DNA from: CAZSNT01 sp964607765
GTDB taxonomy: Bacteria; Verrucomicrobiota; Lentisphaeria; Oligosphaerales; JABHEG01
NCBI GenBank assembly: GCA_964607765.1
Contig: CAZSNT010000022.1
Span: 1 to 64,000 of the forward strand
Direction of reading: 5' to 3'
Length of the DNA: 64,000 nt
Below are positions 52,339 through 60,627 of the stretch, piece by piece. Every line of letters begins with the position of its first letter. Within the stretch, counting starts at the first letter, position 1. The notes under the pieces are model-generated. The model worked only from the letters and a program-made list of their open reading frames with translations, searched no databases and was not told the origin of the DNA. A program made the translations under genes and the position numbers.

Positions 52339-52339
52339 A
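52326..52339 (+). repeat. CACTGAA heptamer pair containing the metalloenzyme stop codon
   Basis: Two perfect CACTGAA units; the TGA of the second is the stop codon (52336-52338). Confidence 0.8.
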
Positions 52340-52357
52340 TCCTGCTGGACAGCAGGA
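52340..52357 (+). terminator. Small hairpin after metalloenzyme gene
   Basis: Perfect 7-bp stem TCCTGCT / AGCAGGA with GGAC loop, one base after the stop region. No T-run; may be a terminator or mRNA-end hairpin. Confidence 0.4.
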
Positions 52358-52462
52358 AACACTGAAACCTGTTCTGTGCCTCCCTCGATTGGGTGACACT
52401 GAGCGCACGGCGGCCGCTCGCAGCTGCCTTGCTCGAACAGGCTTGACTGGAACGACACGCCC

Positions 52463-53692
52463 ATGCCCAGTGGCTTTAGTCAGAGTCCTTTCTCCAAACC
52501 CGCCGCAACACCCGAGGTGTTCGTCGCGGGCGGCAAGGGCGCTTACGCCAATACACGCGCCGCCCTGGCTGACGTGGATCTCTCGTGCGCGGCTGGGAAA
52601 CGCGTACTGCTCAAGCCCAACGCCGGCCGGATCGCGCCTCCAAACTCCGGAATCGTGACGGACGCCCAGGCAGTAGCCGCGGCCATCGATGCGTTTGTGG
52701 CGGCGGGGGCCGAGGTCGCGGTGGGCGAGAGCCCGATCGCTGGCGTAAAGACGCCTGAGGCGTTCCAGGCGATGGGGCTCGACGTTGTCGCGCAAGACAG
52801 AAACTGCCCGCTCATCGATCTGGATGCCCGGCGCTATGTGACCGTCCCCATCCCCGATGGCCAGGCCATCCACTCCCTGAAAGTCTGCCCCGAAGTGCTG
52901 GAATACGATATCGTGGTGTCCATGCCCGTGATGAAGATGCACATGCACACCGGCGTGACCCTCGCCGTGAAGAACATGAAAGGCTGCCTGTGGCGGCGCA
53001 GCAAGGTGGATCTCCACATGCTGCCGCCCGTGGAGGAGTGTCCTGAGGAGAAGCCCATCGATGTCGCCATTGCCGACCTGGCCGGTGTGCTGCGCCCGCA
53101 CCTCTCCATCATTGACGGTACGGTCGGCATGGAAGGCCTGGGGCCGAGCGCCGGCGAGCCGAAAGCCCTGGATGTGGTCGTGGCCAGCGCCGACCCGTTC
53201 GCCGCAGATGCGGTCTCCTGCGCCCTGATGGGAATAGACGCAGTGTGCGTGCCGCACCTGCGCATGGGCTGCGACCGCGGCTACGGCACAATCGATCTGG
53301 AACGGATCGCGGTGACACCGTCCGACTGGCGTGAGTGGCAGAGCCCGTTTGCCGCGCCGCCGCCAAACCTGACCATCGAGTTCCCCAACGTCAGGATTCT
53401 CGACCGCAACTCCTGCAGTGCTTGTCAGTCCACACTGCTGCTGTTCATGCGCCGCTACGGCAAACGTCTGTTCGATTACTTCCCCGAAGGCGCGACACCG
53501 CATTTTGCCATCGGACGGGGCCACGACGATGTGCCGCCCGGCACGCTCTGTCTCGGCAACTGCACGGCGCGTGTCAAGGACAGGGGCACGTTCGTGCGCG
53601 GCTGCCCGCCCGTGGCCAGCGAGATCCTGCGCGCCGTGACCGGGCACGCCGCCGCCGACACCCTGGACGGCCACAGCCAGGACCACGCCTGA
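52463..53692 (+). CDS. DUF362-domain protein with C-terminal cysteine motifs
   Basis: 409 residues. The DUF362 (COG2006) core spans about 18-300: VLLKPNAGRIAPPNSGIVTD, VAVGESPIAG, YDIVVSMPVMKMHMHTGVTLAVKNMKG, LSIIDGTVGMEGLGPSAG and ADPFAADAVSCALMG. The last 90 residues contain Cys pairs (CSACQS, CLGNC, GCPP) where other family members carry ferredoxin domains, suggesting metal or Fe-S binding. Role unknown; DUF362 proteins are frequent in anaerobes. It follows the homocysteine/metalloenzyme genes in the same direction but after a 125-base gap, so co-transcription is uncertain. Confidence 0.85.
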   Translation: MPSGFSQSPFSKPAATPEVFVAGGKGAYANTRAALADVDLSCAAGKRVLLKPNAGRIAPPNSGIVTDAQAVAAAIDAFVAAGAEVAVGESPIAGVKTPEAFQAMGLDVVAQDRNCPLIDLDARRYVTVPIPDGQAIHSLKVCPEVLEYDIVVSMPVMKMHMHTGVTLAVKNMKGCLWRRSKVDLHMLPPVEECPEEKPIDVAIADLAGVLRPHLSIIDGTVGMEGLGPSAGEPKALDVVVASADPFAADAVSCALMGIDAVCVPHLRMGCDRGYGTIDLERIAVTPSDWREWQSPFAAPPPNLTIEFPNVRILDRNSCSACQSTLLLFMRRYGKRLFDYFPEGATPHFAIGRGHDDVPPGTLCLGNCTARVKDRGTFVRGCPPVASEILRAVTGHAAADTLDGHSQDHA

Positions 53693-53699
53693 CCCGCTG

Positions 53700-54764
53700 T
53701 CACGGCAACTCGCAGAACTCGTCCAACACCACCTCGCGCCCTGTCTCGGCGCTCCTCAAAACCGCTTCGAGCATGGCCTGGACCATCAGGCCGTGCCGCA
53801 ACGGCGCCATGCAGTCTACCCCGTCCACAATGCAGTCGATGTAGTGCGTGGCGATGTTGTCCCACGAGCCGCGCCAGTGTTTCGGCAGGTTCACCGTGAT
53901 ATCTTTGGGCGCGCCGTTCTCCGTGGTGTGTAGCTTCAGTGGCCGCCACGTGCCGCCGCCTTCCGTGCCGAACAGCTCAATCTGCACGCCGCCCGGCATG
54001 TGCGAGGCCCAGAAACTCTCGATCTGCAGACCAATGCCGTTCTCGAACCGGATGAACCCCCCGGCGTAGTCGTCGGAACCGTAGCGGCTCCAATACTCCT
54101 CCGGCGGCAGCCGGAAATCGGTGTAACCTATTCCGTGCGGCCCGAACTTGGCGCCCCCCACACCCATCGCAGTGGCCGGTTTCGGCATGCCCATCAGCCA
54201 CCAGGCGCCGTCGAGCACGTGCACGCCCATGTCCCGGAACGCGCCGCCCCCCGCTTCGATGAAGCCCAGGTTCCAGTCCGGAATGCCGCTGCGCCGCACA
54301 CTCCTGGCCCGGGCATAGTAGAAGTCGCCGAAGAACCCCTCGCGCGCCTGCTGCTTGAGGTACAGGCACTGCGGCGAGAACCGCGTGCTCAGCGACATCA
54401 TGTTCACCAGTCCGGACGCTTCCGCTTCCCGGACCAGCTCGACGGCAGGCGCCACCGAGTCGGAAAGCGGCTTCGTGCACATCACGTGCTTCCCGCCCCG
54501 GATCGCCGTGATCGCGGCATGAACGTGCACTTGGTTCGGCGTACCCACAAATACCGCGTCCACCTCGGGGTCCCTGCACAGATCGCTCAGATCCTCATAC
54601 TTGCGCATCGGGCGGTCGAGTTCCTTCTCGAACCCATCCATGCGCTCAGGGATGATGTCGCACAACGCCACGATCTCGGCCCGCGGCTCCCGTTCCAGCG
54701 CCCGCCCGTTCTGCTTGCCGATCCCGCCTGTCCCGATGATCCCAATCCGCACCCGTTCGCCCAT
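53700..54764 (-). CDS. Gfo/Idh/MocA-family oxidoreductase
   Basis: 354 residues. Rossmann motif GIIGTGGIGK (8-17), D36 in ALCDIIPE suggesting NAD preference, and CTKPL where the family has EKP, so the active-site lysine is kept. The C-terminal domain has GGGAFRDMGVHVLDGAWWLMG with the conserved Asp/His pair and RFENGIGLQIESFWA. Such enzymes oxidise sugars or open glycosidic bonds via 3-keto intermediates. It is only about 20% like the family copy at 17481 by eye and was not recently duplicated from it. tRNA-Pro lies upstream on the other strand. Confidence 0.92.
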   Translation of the reverse strand: MGERVRIGIIGTGGIGKQNGRALEREPRAEIVALCDIIPERMDGFEKELDRPMRKYEDLSDLCRDPEVDAVFVGTPNQVHVHAAITAIRGGKHVMCTKPLSDSVAPAVELVREAEASGLVNMMSLSTRFSPQCLYLKQQAREGFFGDFYYARARSVRRSGIPDWNLGFIEAGGGAFRDMGVHVLDGAWWLMGMPKPATAMGVGGAKFGPHGIGYTDFRLPPEEYWSRYGSDDYAGGFIRFENGIGLQIESFWASHMPGGVQIELFGTEGGGTWRPLKLHTTENGAPKDITVNLPKHWRGSWDNIATHYIDCIVDGVDCMAPLRHGLMVQAMLEAVLRSAETGREVVLDEFCELP

Positions 54765-54829
54765 CAGTCTCTCCCTTATCTGTCAGTTGAAAACGCCCCA
54801 CATCGCAGTACCTTATACGTTCCCTTCGT

Positions 54830-54907
54830 CGGGGTGTAGCGCAGCCTGGTCAGCGCGACTGGTTTGGGACCAGTAGGTCGCGAGTTCGAATCTCGCCACC
54901 CCGACCA
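54830..54907 (+). tRNA. tRNA-Pro (TGG anticodon)
   Basis: Complete cloverleaf: acceptor CGGGGTG / CACCCCG, D-stem GCGC/GCGC, anticodon stem ACTGG / CCAGT with loop TTTGGGA (anticodon TGG at 54865-54867, reading CCA/CCG), T-arm GCGAG TTCGAAT CTCGC, discriminator A and encoded CCA. Single tRNA with no neighbour, a frequent integration target, though no integrase or att duplication is seen. Confidence 0.97.
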
Positions 54908-54944
54908 TTCCCCCGTCCTTTCCAGTCGACTCGAGACCTCGCGG

Positions 54945-56783
54945 TTATCTCACGGCCAGTGCGCTGACCGGAATGATGGAAACGGCGCAGTCTTCTTTGC
55001 CGACCGAGTAGATCACGTACAGCTTGCCGTCATGCTCGTGGGCGTAGGGGTAGGACCACTGGACTTTGGCGCAGCGTCCCTCGCCTTTGGGCCTCGGGCA
55101 GGCGCCGTGCCGGATGCGCCAAACACGGCAGAACAGCGTCTCGCCGGCGCGGGTGACCGCAATGGTGAGCGTGTCGCGGTTCGGCCAGTTCGAGATCAGA
55201 CAGCGTTGACCGTTGCGGAGTTCGCAAGCGTAGGGCTTGGAGCCGGCCATGGGGAAGGTGCTGTAAGCGGCCGGTGTCCAGGTGCGACCGTTGTCGCCGC
55301 TGCTCGACACCAGCGCCGTCTTCACCCCGGCAGGCCGGATGATCGCCAGCACGCTGCCGTCGTCGTCCGGCAACACGGTCGTCTCGGCAAAGGACACGGG
55401 AATTTCAGGCGGAACCGGGATTCCCACAGAATCCCAGCGCGTGAAGTCGTCGCCGCGGCTGATCGCCACGACCGGGTACTGGTCCTTGTCCTGACCGCCC
55501 GTGATGTAGTTGCCGTCAGCCATGCGTTTGGGCTGATCGTAAGGCCAGCAGTCCTGCATCACGATGCCGCGCGACCGCCATTGCCCGGTTGCTTCGTGCA
55601 GAACGAACGCTTCCACGCAGAGCCCCGGGAACGTTCTGCCTTTGCCAATCCCGAACTTGGCAGCGAACGCCCAGAGCTCCCCGCCGTGCACGGCAAACAC
55701 GCCGTGGCTGTGTCGCAGCGGACCGTCGAAGCCCGGACCGATGACCTCGACCGCGCCCCATGTCAGGCCGCCATCCGTCGAGCGTCGACCGCGCAGGATC
55801 TCCCCCGCACTGTTCTCCTCAACCGGGCTGTTCGCCCAGCTGGCGTAGAGCGTCCCCTTGTAGTGAATGAGGGCAGCACCGTGCAGGAACTGGTGCTCGC
55901 CCATGGTCGCACGGTGCACCATTGCATGCGTGACCGCGTCGGGTAGCGGAATACTCTCGAGCTCGGGGAACGGCACGCGCTCATCCCAGAGCGGGAGCGG
56001 CCGGGCGCGTTCCGGGACCTCATGCACTGCATCTGTCTGGAAGCCCATCTGTGCCACCTCTCGTGCTGACAGAGCGCGGTTGAACACGCAGACTTCGTCG
56101 AGGGCGCCGGTGAAGCCTTGGAAGATCGTCGCGCCGTTGCGCACAGCACCAAGTGTAATCGGCGCATCCGTGTCGTCAACATCCGTGCCGATGGCTTTCG
56201 TGTCCTTCTTCCGGCCGTTGACGTACAGTGTGACCTGTCCGCGGTCGGCCGTCACGGCAACGTGGACCCAGTGTCCCGCAACAGGCGGCGTTCGGGCCTG
56301 CACCGTGTGCCAGGCCCCGGCATGCCGCAGATAGAAGCGGAACAGGCGGTCTCTGTCGATCATCAACCCCCATTCCCGCTTGTTCGCCACGTACACATTC
56401 TTGCCGATGATCATCTGCTGCCCGGCGTCCGGGTAGTACGCGTTCACCCACACCGCCACTGAGAAGGCATCGGACGCAAAGCTGAGCGCCGGCGAGTCCT
56501 GCACTGCGATGCAGCTGTCCGGGGCGGGGAAGCGCAGGGCCGTGCCGCTGACGCCCGCCGCCGGTTGGATCGTACCGTGCACGACACCGTCGCGTCCCGC
56601 GCCCGACGCGTCCCGGACCGTGCGGCCGGGAGGCCGGTCGAACGTCCAGTGCGCCAGCAACCCGCTGCGGGGCACGCGCCGTGCCGCTGCGTCGCCCGGG
56701 TCGCCGAACACGCGGCCCGCAAGGGCCACAGCAACGAGGCAGACAAAGGTGCGCAGGGCGCGTTTGCTCGTGGACCGGTCCAT
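54945..56783 (-). CDS. Secreted LamG-sialidase (exo-alpha-sialidase-like)
   Basis: 612 residues from ATG 56783, which shares its A with the TGA stop of the fucosidase gene (TGATG). The signal peptide is followed by a LamG/concanavalin-like domain (about 38-240: LLAHWTFDRPPGRTVRDASG ... FTGALDEVCVFNRALSAREV). The rest is a six-bladed sialidase-type propeller with Asp-boxes STDGGLTW and SGDNGRTW, HSHGVFAVHGGELWAFA and SFAETTVLPDDDGSVLAIIRPAG. Likely releases terminal sialic acid or acts on related glycans; the catalytic Arg triad could not be verified by eye. Operon with the fucosidase. Confidence 0.85.
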   Translation of the reverse strand: MDRSTSKRALRTFVCLVAVALAGRVFGDPGDAAARRVPRSGLLAHWTFDRPPGRTVRDASGAGRDGVVHGTIQPAAGVSGTALRFPAPDSCIAVQDSPALSFASDAFSVAVWVNAYYPDAGQQMIIGKNVYVANKREWGLMIDRDRLFRFYLRHAGAWHTVQARTPPVAGHWVHVAVTADRGQVTLYVNGRKKDTKAIGTDVDDTDAPITLGAVRNGATIFQGFTGALDEVCVFNRALSAREVAQMGFQTDAVHEVPERARPLPLWDERVPFPELESIPLPDAVTHAMVHRATMGEHQFLHGAALIHYKGTLYASWANSPVEENSAGEILRGRRSTDGGLTWGAVEVIGPGFDGPLRHSHGVFAVHGGELWAFAAKFGIGKGRTFPGLCVEAFVLHEATGQWRSRGIVMQDCWPYDQPKRMADGNYITGGQDKDQYPVVAISRGDDFTRWDSVGIPVPPEIPVSFAETTVLPDDDGSVLAIIRPAGVKTALVSSSGDNGRTWTPAAYSTFPMAGSKPYACELRNGQRCLISNWPNRDTLTIAVTRAGETLFCRVWRIRHGACPRPKGEGRCAKVQWSYPYAHEHDGKLYVIYSVGKEDCAVSIIPVSALAVR

Positions 56784-58159
56784 CAGCGCTGCTCCCTCGG
56801 TGTGAACTGCAGAACCCACGCGTGGTCGCAGGGCATGGGCTGCGCGGGGATGCGTACCGTGGCCTGGGGGCCGTCCGTGGACCAATCCAGGGGCGCGTCC
56901 AGCCCCAGCATGCGCACCTCGCTGCCCGGCGCGGGTACCCGTCCGGTCAGCGTCACCCGGGCTGGCGGCGCTGTGCAGCCGTCGTCGGCGAGGACAATGC
57001 CGTAGACCGTGCCGCCCTTCTGCGTGAAGCACACGTTCCCTGCCTTGTAGGGCGCAATCGCGCGCGTGCCGTGGATCGCGTCGGCGTTCACTGTCATCCA
57101 GTCGCCGATCTCGTTCAGGCGCCGAATGGCGTCCGGTGCGAACTGGCCGTCCGGGTCCGGTCCGACATTGAGGAGCAAGTTGCCGCCTTTGGCCACAATG
57201 TCGACGAGCAGGTGAATGAGCTCGCGCGCCGGTTTGTAGACGTCGTTCGGGCGGAAGGCCCAGCCCTTGCCCATGGTCAAGCATGATTCCCATGTCTTGC
57301 CCAGCGGCTCAGCCGGGATCTTCTGCTCCGGCGTCAGGATGTTCTCGTAGGCCCCGTGCACAGTCCGGTCCACCATGATCAGTCCGGGCTGGTGTCGGCG
57401 CGCCATGGCAGCCATCTCAGCCATGCGAATGTCCTGCCGCGGCGGCCGTACCTGACCGCCGTCGAGCCAGAGCGCATCGATGTGACCGTACCCGGTCATC
57501 AGCTCCTCGACCTGGGCGTGTACGAATGCCACAAACTGCCCCCAAAGCTCCGGATGCGTGGCAGTGTCGTAGTTCACGTGCCGGTTCGGTGTCGGGAAGT
57601 CCGGGCACCAGTAATGCGGGCAGTGCCAGTCCGACTTGGAAAAGTAGCAGCTGATCCCGAAATCCCGGGCGCGGAACGCATCGAACACGTGCTTTGCGAT
57701 GTTCGCACGCGGATGCGCGTGGAACGGACAGTCCGGATGCGTGATGCGGTAATCGGTCGTGCGTGTGTCGAACATGCAGAAGCCGTCGTGGTGTTTGGTG
57801 GTGAAGGCGACGTAGCGCATACCGGCTCGCTCTGCCAGCTCCACCCATTGCTCCGGCTCGAACCGGCGCGGCTCAAACGTCCGGTTCAAAGCCCAGTAGT
57901 CGCGTCGGAACAGGTCCAGGTCCCGGCCGCGCTCCACCCAGGCCGGCAGGTCGTCCGGGCGCGCCCACGTGTCCGCTTCGACCAGAGGCCACGACTCGAT
58001 GCAGCCCCACTGGCAGTATGGGCCCCAGTGCATGAACAGCCCGAACTTCAGGTCCTGGAACCAGTCCAGGCGTTCCTGCAGCCAGACGGGGTGTGCGTCA
58101 TCGGGGCCAGCCATGTCCGGCTCGCAAGACGCCATGATGTCTTTGCGGGGGTCGCTCAT
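56783..58159 (-). CDS. Alpha-L-fucosidase (GH29)
   Basis: 458 residues. GH29 TIM barrel from WFQDLKFGLFMHWGPY (34-48), then FTTKHHDGFCMFDTR (119-133), and the nucleophile D233 in IDALWLDGG. LLLNVGPDPDGQFA and the C-terminal beta-domain are also typical. No signal peptide is visible, so it is probably cytoplasmic, or the true start is missed; the sialidase encoded next is exported. It hydrolyses terminal L-fucose from host-type or algal glycans. First gene of a two-gene overlapping unit. Confidence 0.93.
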   Translation of the reverse strand: MSDPRKDIMASCEPDMAGPDDAHPVWLQERLDWFQDLKFGLFMHWGPYCQWGCIESWPLVEADTWARPDDLPAWVERGRDLDLFRRDYWALNRTFEPRRFEPEQWVELAERAGMRYVAFTTKHHDGFCMFDTRTTDYRITHPDCPFHAHPRANIAKHVFDAFRARDFGISCYFSKSDWHCPHYWCPDFPTPNRHVNYDTATHPELWGQFVAFVHAQVEELMTGYGHIDALWLDGGQVRPPRQDIRMAEMAAMARRHQPGLIMVDRTVHGAYENILTPEQKIPAEPLGKTWESCLTMGKGWAFRPNDVYKPARELIHLLVDIVAKGGNLLLNVGPDPDGQFAPDAIRRLNEIGDWMTVNADAIHGTRAIAPYKAGNVCFTQKGGTVYGIVLADDGCTAPPARVTLTGRVPAPGSEVRMLGLDAPLDWSTDGPQATVRIPAQPMPCDHAWVLQFTPREQR

Positions 58160-58195
58160 CCTGTCGTAGTCTCCCGCATTCCACGGCCCGAGTTC

Positions 58196-58337
58196 CGCCT
58201 GACGGCTGTCATGCGAATAACGTGGCTTTGGGCCGCATGCGGAGATGCGGCGCCTCCAGCGTTTTCAGGCAGCAATCACGTGGCGGCGCCGGTTCTCCGT
58301 AACCGACCAGTTACATCTCTGACAGCCATCAGGCGGC
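58196..58337. repeat. 142-bp element with 17-bp terminal inverted repeats
   Basis: CCGCCTGACGGCTGTCA (58196-58212) and TGACAGCCATCAGGCGG (58321-58337) are complementary at 16 of 17 positions. The interior contains the palindrome CCGCATGCGG and other short self-complementary stretches. It fills the gap between the fucosidase start and the esterase stop, just short of the latter. Resembles a miniature inverted-repeat element or a large hairpin; no coding capacity. Confidence 0.75.
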
Positions 58338-58340
58338 GTG

Positions 58341-59546
58341 TCACTGCCGCTCCAGCTTCCGCAACGCCTCCGCGTAACGCCGCCCCAGCTCCCGGAGCGC
58401 GGCAGACGAGAAGTGCGTACCATCGCCCTTGTGCGAGATGCCGTCAGACTTCACCACAGCCGCGTTCGCGATCCAGTCGGGGACGGCTGCCAGGTTCTCG
58501 TTGAAGCGTTGGCGTGCTGCGTGTCCCTCCTGGTCCCACACCCCGAGTTCACCTGCAACGAAGGGCACGTCGGCAGCGTCCAAGTCGCGACGCAGATCGG
58601 TCACGAGTTTCGTCAGCCGCTCGCGGTATCGGGCAATGCCTGCAGCGGAACTGTCACCTTCGCCCTGGTGCCAGAGCATGCCTTTGAGAATGCCGTCCGG
58701 CAGCGCGGCCTTGGTACGGGCGACTGCGTTCTTGTACAGATGCCCCCACGGCGGCGTTGCCTCGGCGTCCTTCTGCCACTGCGCAACCCGCGTGCCGCCT
58801 ACGGCGCACGGAATCAGACCTATCACCGCGTTCGGATGACGGTCCGCCATGATCTTGCCGAATGTCGTCCCCAACCCGACCCCGGCGATGGACTTGTCGA
58901 AATGGATCGGGTCAACGGCAACTACCCAGCGGTTACCTTTGTCGAGCGTCAGAACGCGCGGGTGGATCGAGAGATCCTGACTCTCCACCTTGCCGCGGCC
59001 GGCCATATTCGACTGCCCGATCAACAGGTAAAGATGGAACTTCCGCCGCTGCTCCTCGGACTTTGTCGGCGCGGCCGGCTCAGGCTCGGGCGGCGGCAGC
59101 GCCCGGCTTGTGATGCCCTCGTCATCGAGCTTGAGCACAATCACGCCCGCCCCGCACTTCTTCCCGAAGACAATGCGCTCGGGAGGATCCGAATACACCA
59201 CCACGCGATACGGCACCCGCCTCTTGCCGTCCGGGCTCTGGATCGTGAAACGCAGGTCCGTCTCACGTATAGCAAGTCCAAGCTGACGGATCGCCTTCAG
59301 ATCACTCTCACTTACGCCAAGCGTGGCGACGCGTGTTCCAGGCGGCACAGTCGCAGTCCGAGCGCCGCATGCCTGCTGCGGCACGGTGGCGTCGCTTAGC
59401 AACGCTGACGGCACATCCCCCATCTGCCACACGCCGCCCCGATCGTGCCACGGACACGCGCCTTCCTTAACCTGATACGTGCCTCCACCCAAGACGCTGC
59501 CGGAACAGAACACACACACGCACAGAATGCCGTCACACACTCTCAT
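58341..59546 (-). CDS. Secreted sialate O-acetylesterase-like SGNH hydrolase
   Basis: 401 residues from ATG 59546 with GGAAGGG upstream. Signal peptide, then a Pro/Glu-rich linker (about 150-165) and a SASA/DUF303 hydrolase domain: block I LLIGQSNMAGRG with S179, GGTRVAQWQ, WHQGEGDS and the block V DGTHF with catalytic His. It removes acetyl groups from sialic acids or other acetylated sugars. The N-terminal 150 residues are a separate beta-rich domain of unknown role. With the sialidase and fucosidase downstream it forms a glycan-degrading set. Confidence 0.88.
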   Translation of the reverse strand: MRVCDGILCVCVFCSGSVLGGGTYQVKEGACPWHDRGGVWQMGDVPSALLSDATVPQQACGARTATVPPGTRVATLGVSESDLKAIRQLGLAIRETDLRFTIQSPDGKRRVPYRVVVYSDPPERIVFGKKCGAGVIVLKLDDEGITSRALPPPEPEPAAPTKSEEQRRKFHLYLLIGQSNMAGRGKVESQDLSIHPRVLTLDKGNRWVVAVDPIHFDKSIAGVGLGTTFGKIMADRHPNAVIGLIPCAVGGTRVAQWQKDAEATPPWGHLYKNAVARTKAALPDGILKGMLWHQGEGDSSAAGIARYRERLTKLVTDLRRDLDAADVPFVAGELGVWDQEGHAARQRFNENLAAVPDWIANAAVVKSDGISHKGDGTHFSSAALRELGRRYAEALRKLERQ

Positions 59547-59586
59547 CGTCAACGCCCTTCCGCCTGCCACCACCCGCAGGCACGCC

Positions 59587-59680
59587 ATCCGTGGTCGGGC
59601 TCTCCGGTATCCGTGGTCGGGCTCTGCCATCCGTGGTCAGTCTGTCCGCCATCCGTGGTCGGGCTCTGCCATCCGTGGTC
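59587..59680 (-). repeat. Five ATCCGTGGTC boxes at alternating 22/20-bp spacing
   Basis: Identical 10-mers at 59587, 59609, 59629, 59651 and 59671, 40-135 bases upstream of the esterase start. Spacing of about two DNA turns puts all copies on one face of the helix, as in operator arrays. The rest of 59547-59835 shows no gene. Confidence 0.85.
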
Positions 59681-59835
59681 AGCCCTGTCCGAGACTGATG
59701 CGGCCCATCGTCGCCACTATACGAGACCGTTCAGTGGATGCCATCCCGAGCGGCGGAGATGATGCCCCCACGGCGCGCAGCCCTGTCGTGGCACATCTCT
59801 GTTCCGCCACTACGGCATGAAGGACGGTGGGTGAC

Positions 59836-60189
59836 TCAGTCCATATCGGCCGGTGTCAGCAGCATGTTGACACCAACCAACACGTCAGCGAACCGGGTGG
59901 GGTGCAGCGAGCCGATCCTCTCGACCAGGTCCGTTTTGTCAACCGTCATCAGTTGAGGGATGTTGGCGACGCACCTTTTGGGCAGATTGGCCTCGCCCTT
60001 GGCCAACGTCACGTTGCCCGGCGCTTGGGCACGTGTCAGATTCGAAGTCAGGATGCAGACGACCGTCGTGTTGATGCGGCTGCGGTTGAAGACGTCGTTT
60101 TGGACAACGACACATGGCCGGCGATACGCCGGGCCGGAGCCATCCGCCGAGCCGAAGTCGCACCAGAACACGTCGCCTTGGCGGATCAC
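59836..60189 (-). CDS. MazF/PemK-type mRNA interferase toxin
   Basis: 117 residues, GTG start at 60189 overlapping the antitoxin stop (GTGA). CcdB/PemK fold: IRQGDVFWCDFGSADGSGPAYRRPCVVVQNDVFNRS, TVVCILTSNL, PGNVTLAKGEANLPKRCVANIPQLMTVDK and ERIGSL cover the family from end to end, including the substrate-groove residues. It should cleave mRNA at specific short sites when not bound by its antitoxin. Second gene of a two-gene operon. Confidence 0.93.
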   Translation of the reverse strand: MIRQGDVFWCDFGSADGSGPAYRRPCVVVQNDVFNRSRINTTVVCILTSNLTRAQAPGNVTLAKGEANLPKRCVANIPQLMTVDKTDLVERIGSLHPTRFADVLVGVNMLLTPADMD

Positions 60190-60440
60190 CACTCTTCGAT
60201 CACCTTCCTGGCGGCGTAGCGTTTGCTCTGCTCGCGGAGTAGCCGATCTTCGCGGGGCGGCGCATCTGCGTAGACCGCATCCAACTGCTCCAGCATGCAC
60301 TGGTTGCGGCGCCTGGCAACCAGCGCCTCAGCCGCCTGGGCGAACGCGGCGCTTCGGGAGATATGCTCCTCGCCGGCCAGTTCGTCCATTGCCCGAAGCA
60401 ACCACTCAGGAACCGAGATGGCCGTTTTCACAGTCGCCAT
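60186..60440 (-). CDS. Ribbon-helix-helix antitoxin of the MazF-type locus
   Basis: 84 residues from ATG 60440 (GAGGG upstream). The N-terminal ATVKTAISVPEWLLRAMDELA and ISRSAAFAQAAEALV form a MetJ/Arc-type DNA-binding motif; the C-terminal acidic/basic tail would bind the toxin. Its stop overlaps the toxin start by four bases. Probably autoregulates through the repeats at 60463-60499. Confidence 0.88.
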   Translation of the reverse strand: MATVKTAISVPEWLLRAMDELAGEEHISRSAAFAQAAEALVARRRNQCMLEQLDAVYADAPPREDRLLREQSKRYAARKVIEEW

Positions 60441-60462
60441 GTTTGGGCCCTCATAACGAGAG

Positions 60463-60499
60463 GTATAACTAGTGGTTATTCCATAAGTATAACCTACTG
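60463..60499 (-). promoter_or_regulatory. Operator-like direct repeats upstream of the antitoxin gene
   Basis: GTATAACTAGTGG (60463-60475) and GTATAACCTACTG (60487-60499), 24 bp apart, in an AT-rich patch directly before the antitoxin gene. TATACT on the minus strand at 60491-60486 could be its -10. Binding by the antitoxin is inference. Confidence 0.5.
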
Positions 60500-60537
60500 T
60501 TTTACCCGATGTTGTCAAGAGGCTCGAGGAGAAGCCA

Positions 60538-60627
60538 ATGCCACAATCGAACGTGCTGTTCATCATCGTCGACCAGTGGCACTGCCAGTGCAGCGGCTCT
60601 CAACCCCTTATCTCAACGCCATTCGCT
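60538..60627 (+). pseudogene. 5' stub of a sulfatase gene
   Basis: AGGAG followed by ATG 60538 opens MPQSNVLFIIVDQWHCQCSG and continues to PLISTP, the canonical start of formylglycine sulfatases (NVLFIIVDQ with the metal-binding Asp, then TPNLD in intact genes). After about 30 codons homology ends where the SNF2 helicase gene's 3' end begins on the other strand. A truncated gene with an intact ribosome-binding site. Confidence 0.8.

Noticed and set aside
54830..54907. Integration site at tRNA-Pro
   Set aside because: No integrase and no duplicated tRNA 3' end were seen nearby.
59587..59680. CRISPR array
   Set aside because: Repeat cores are only 10 bp with 10-12 bp between them and no cas genes are present.
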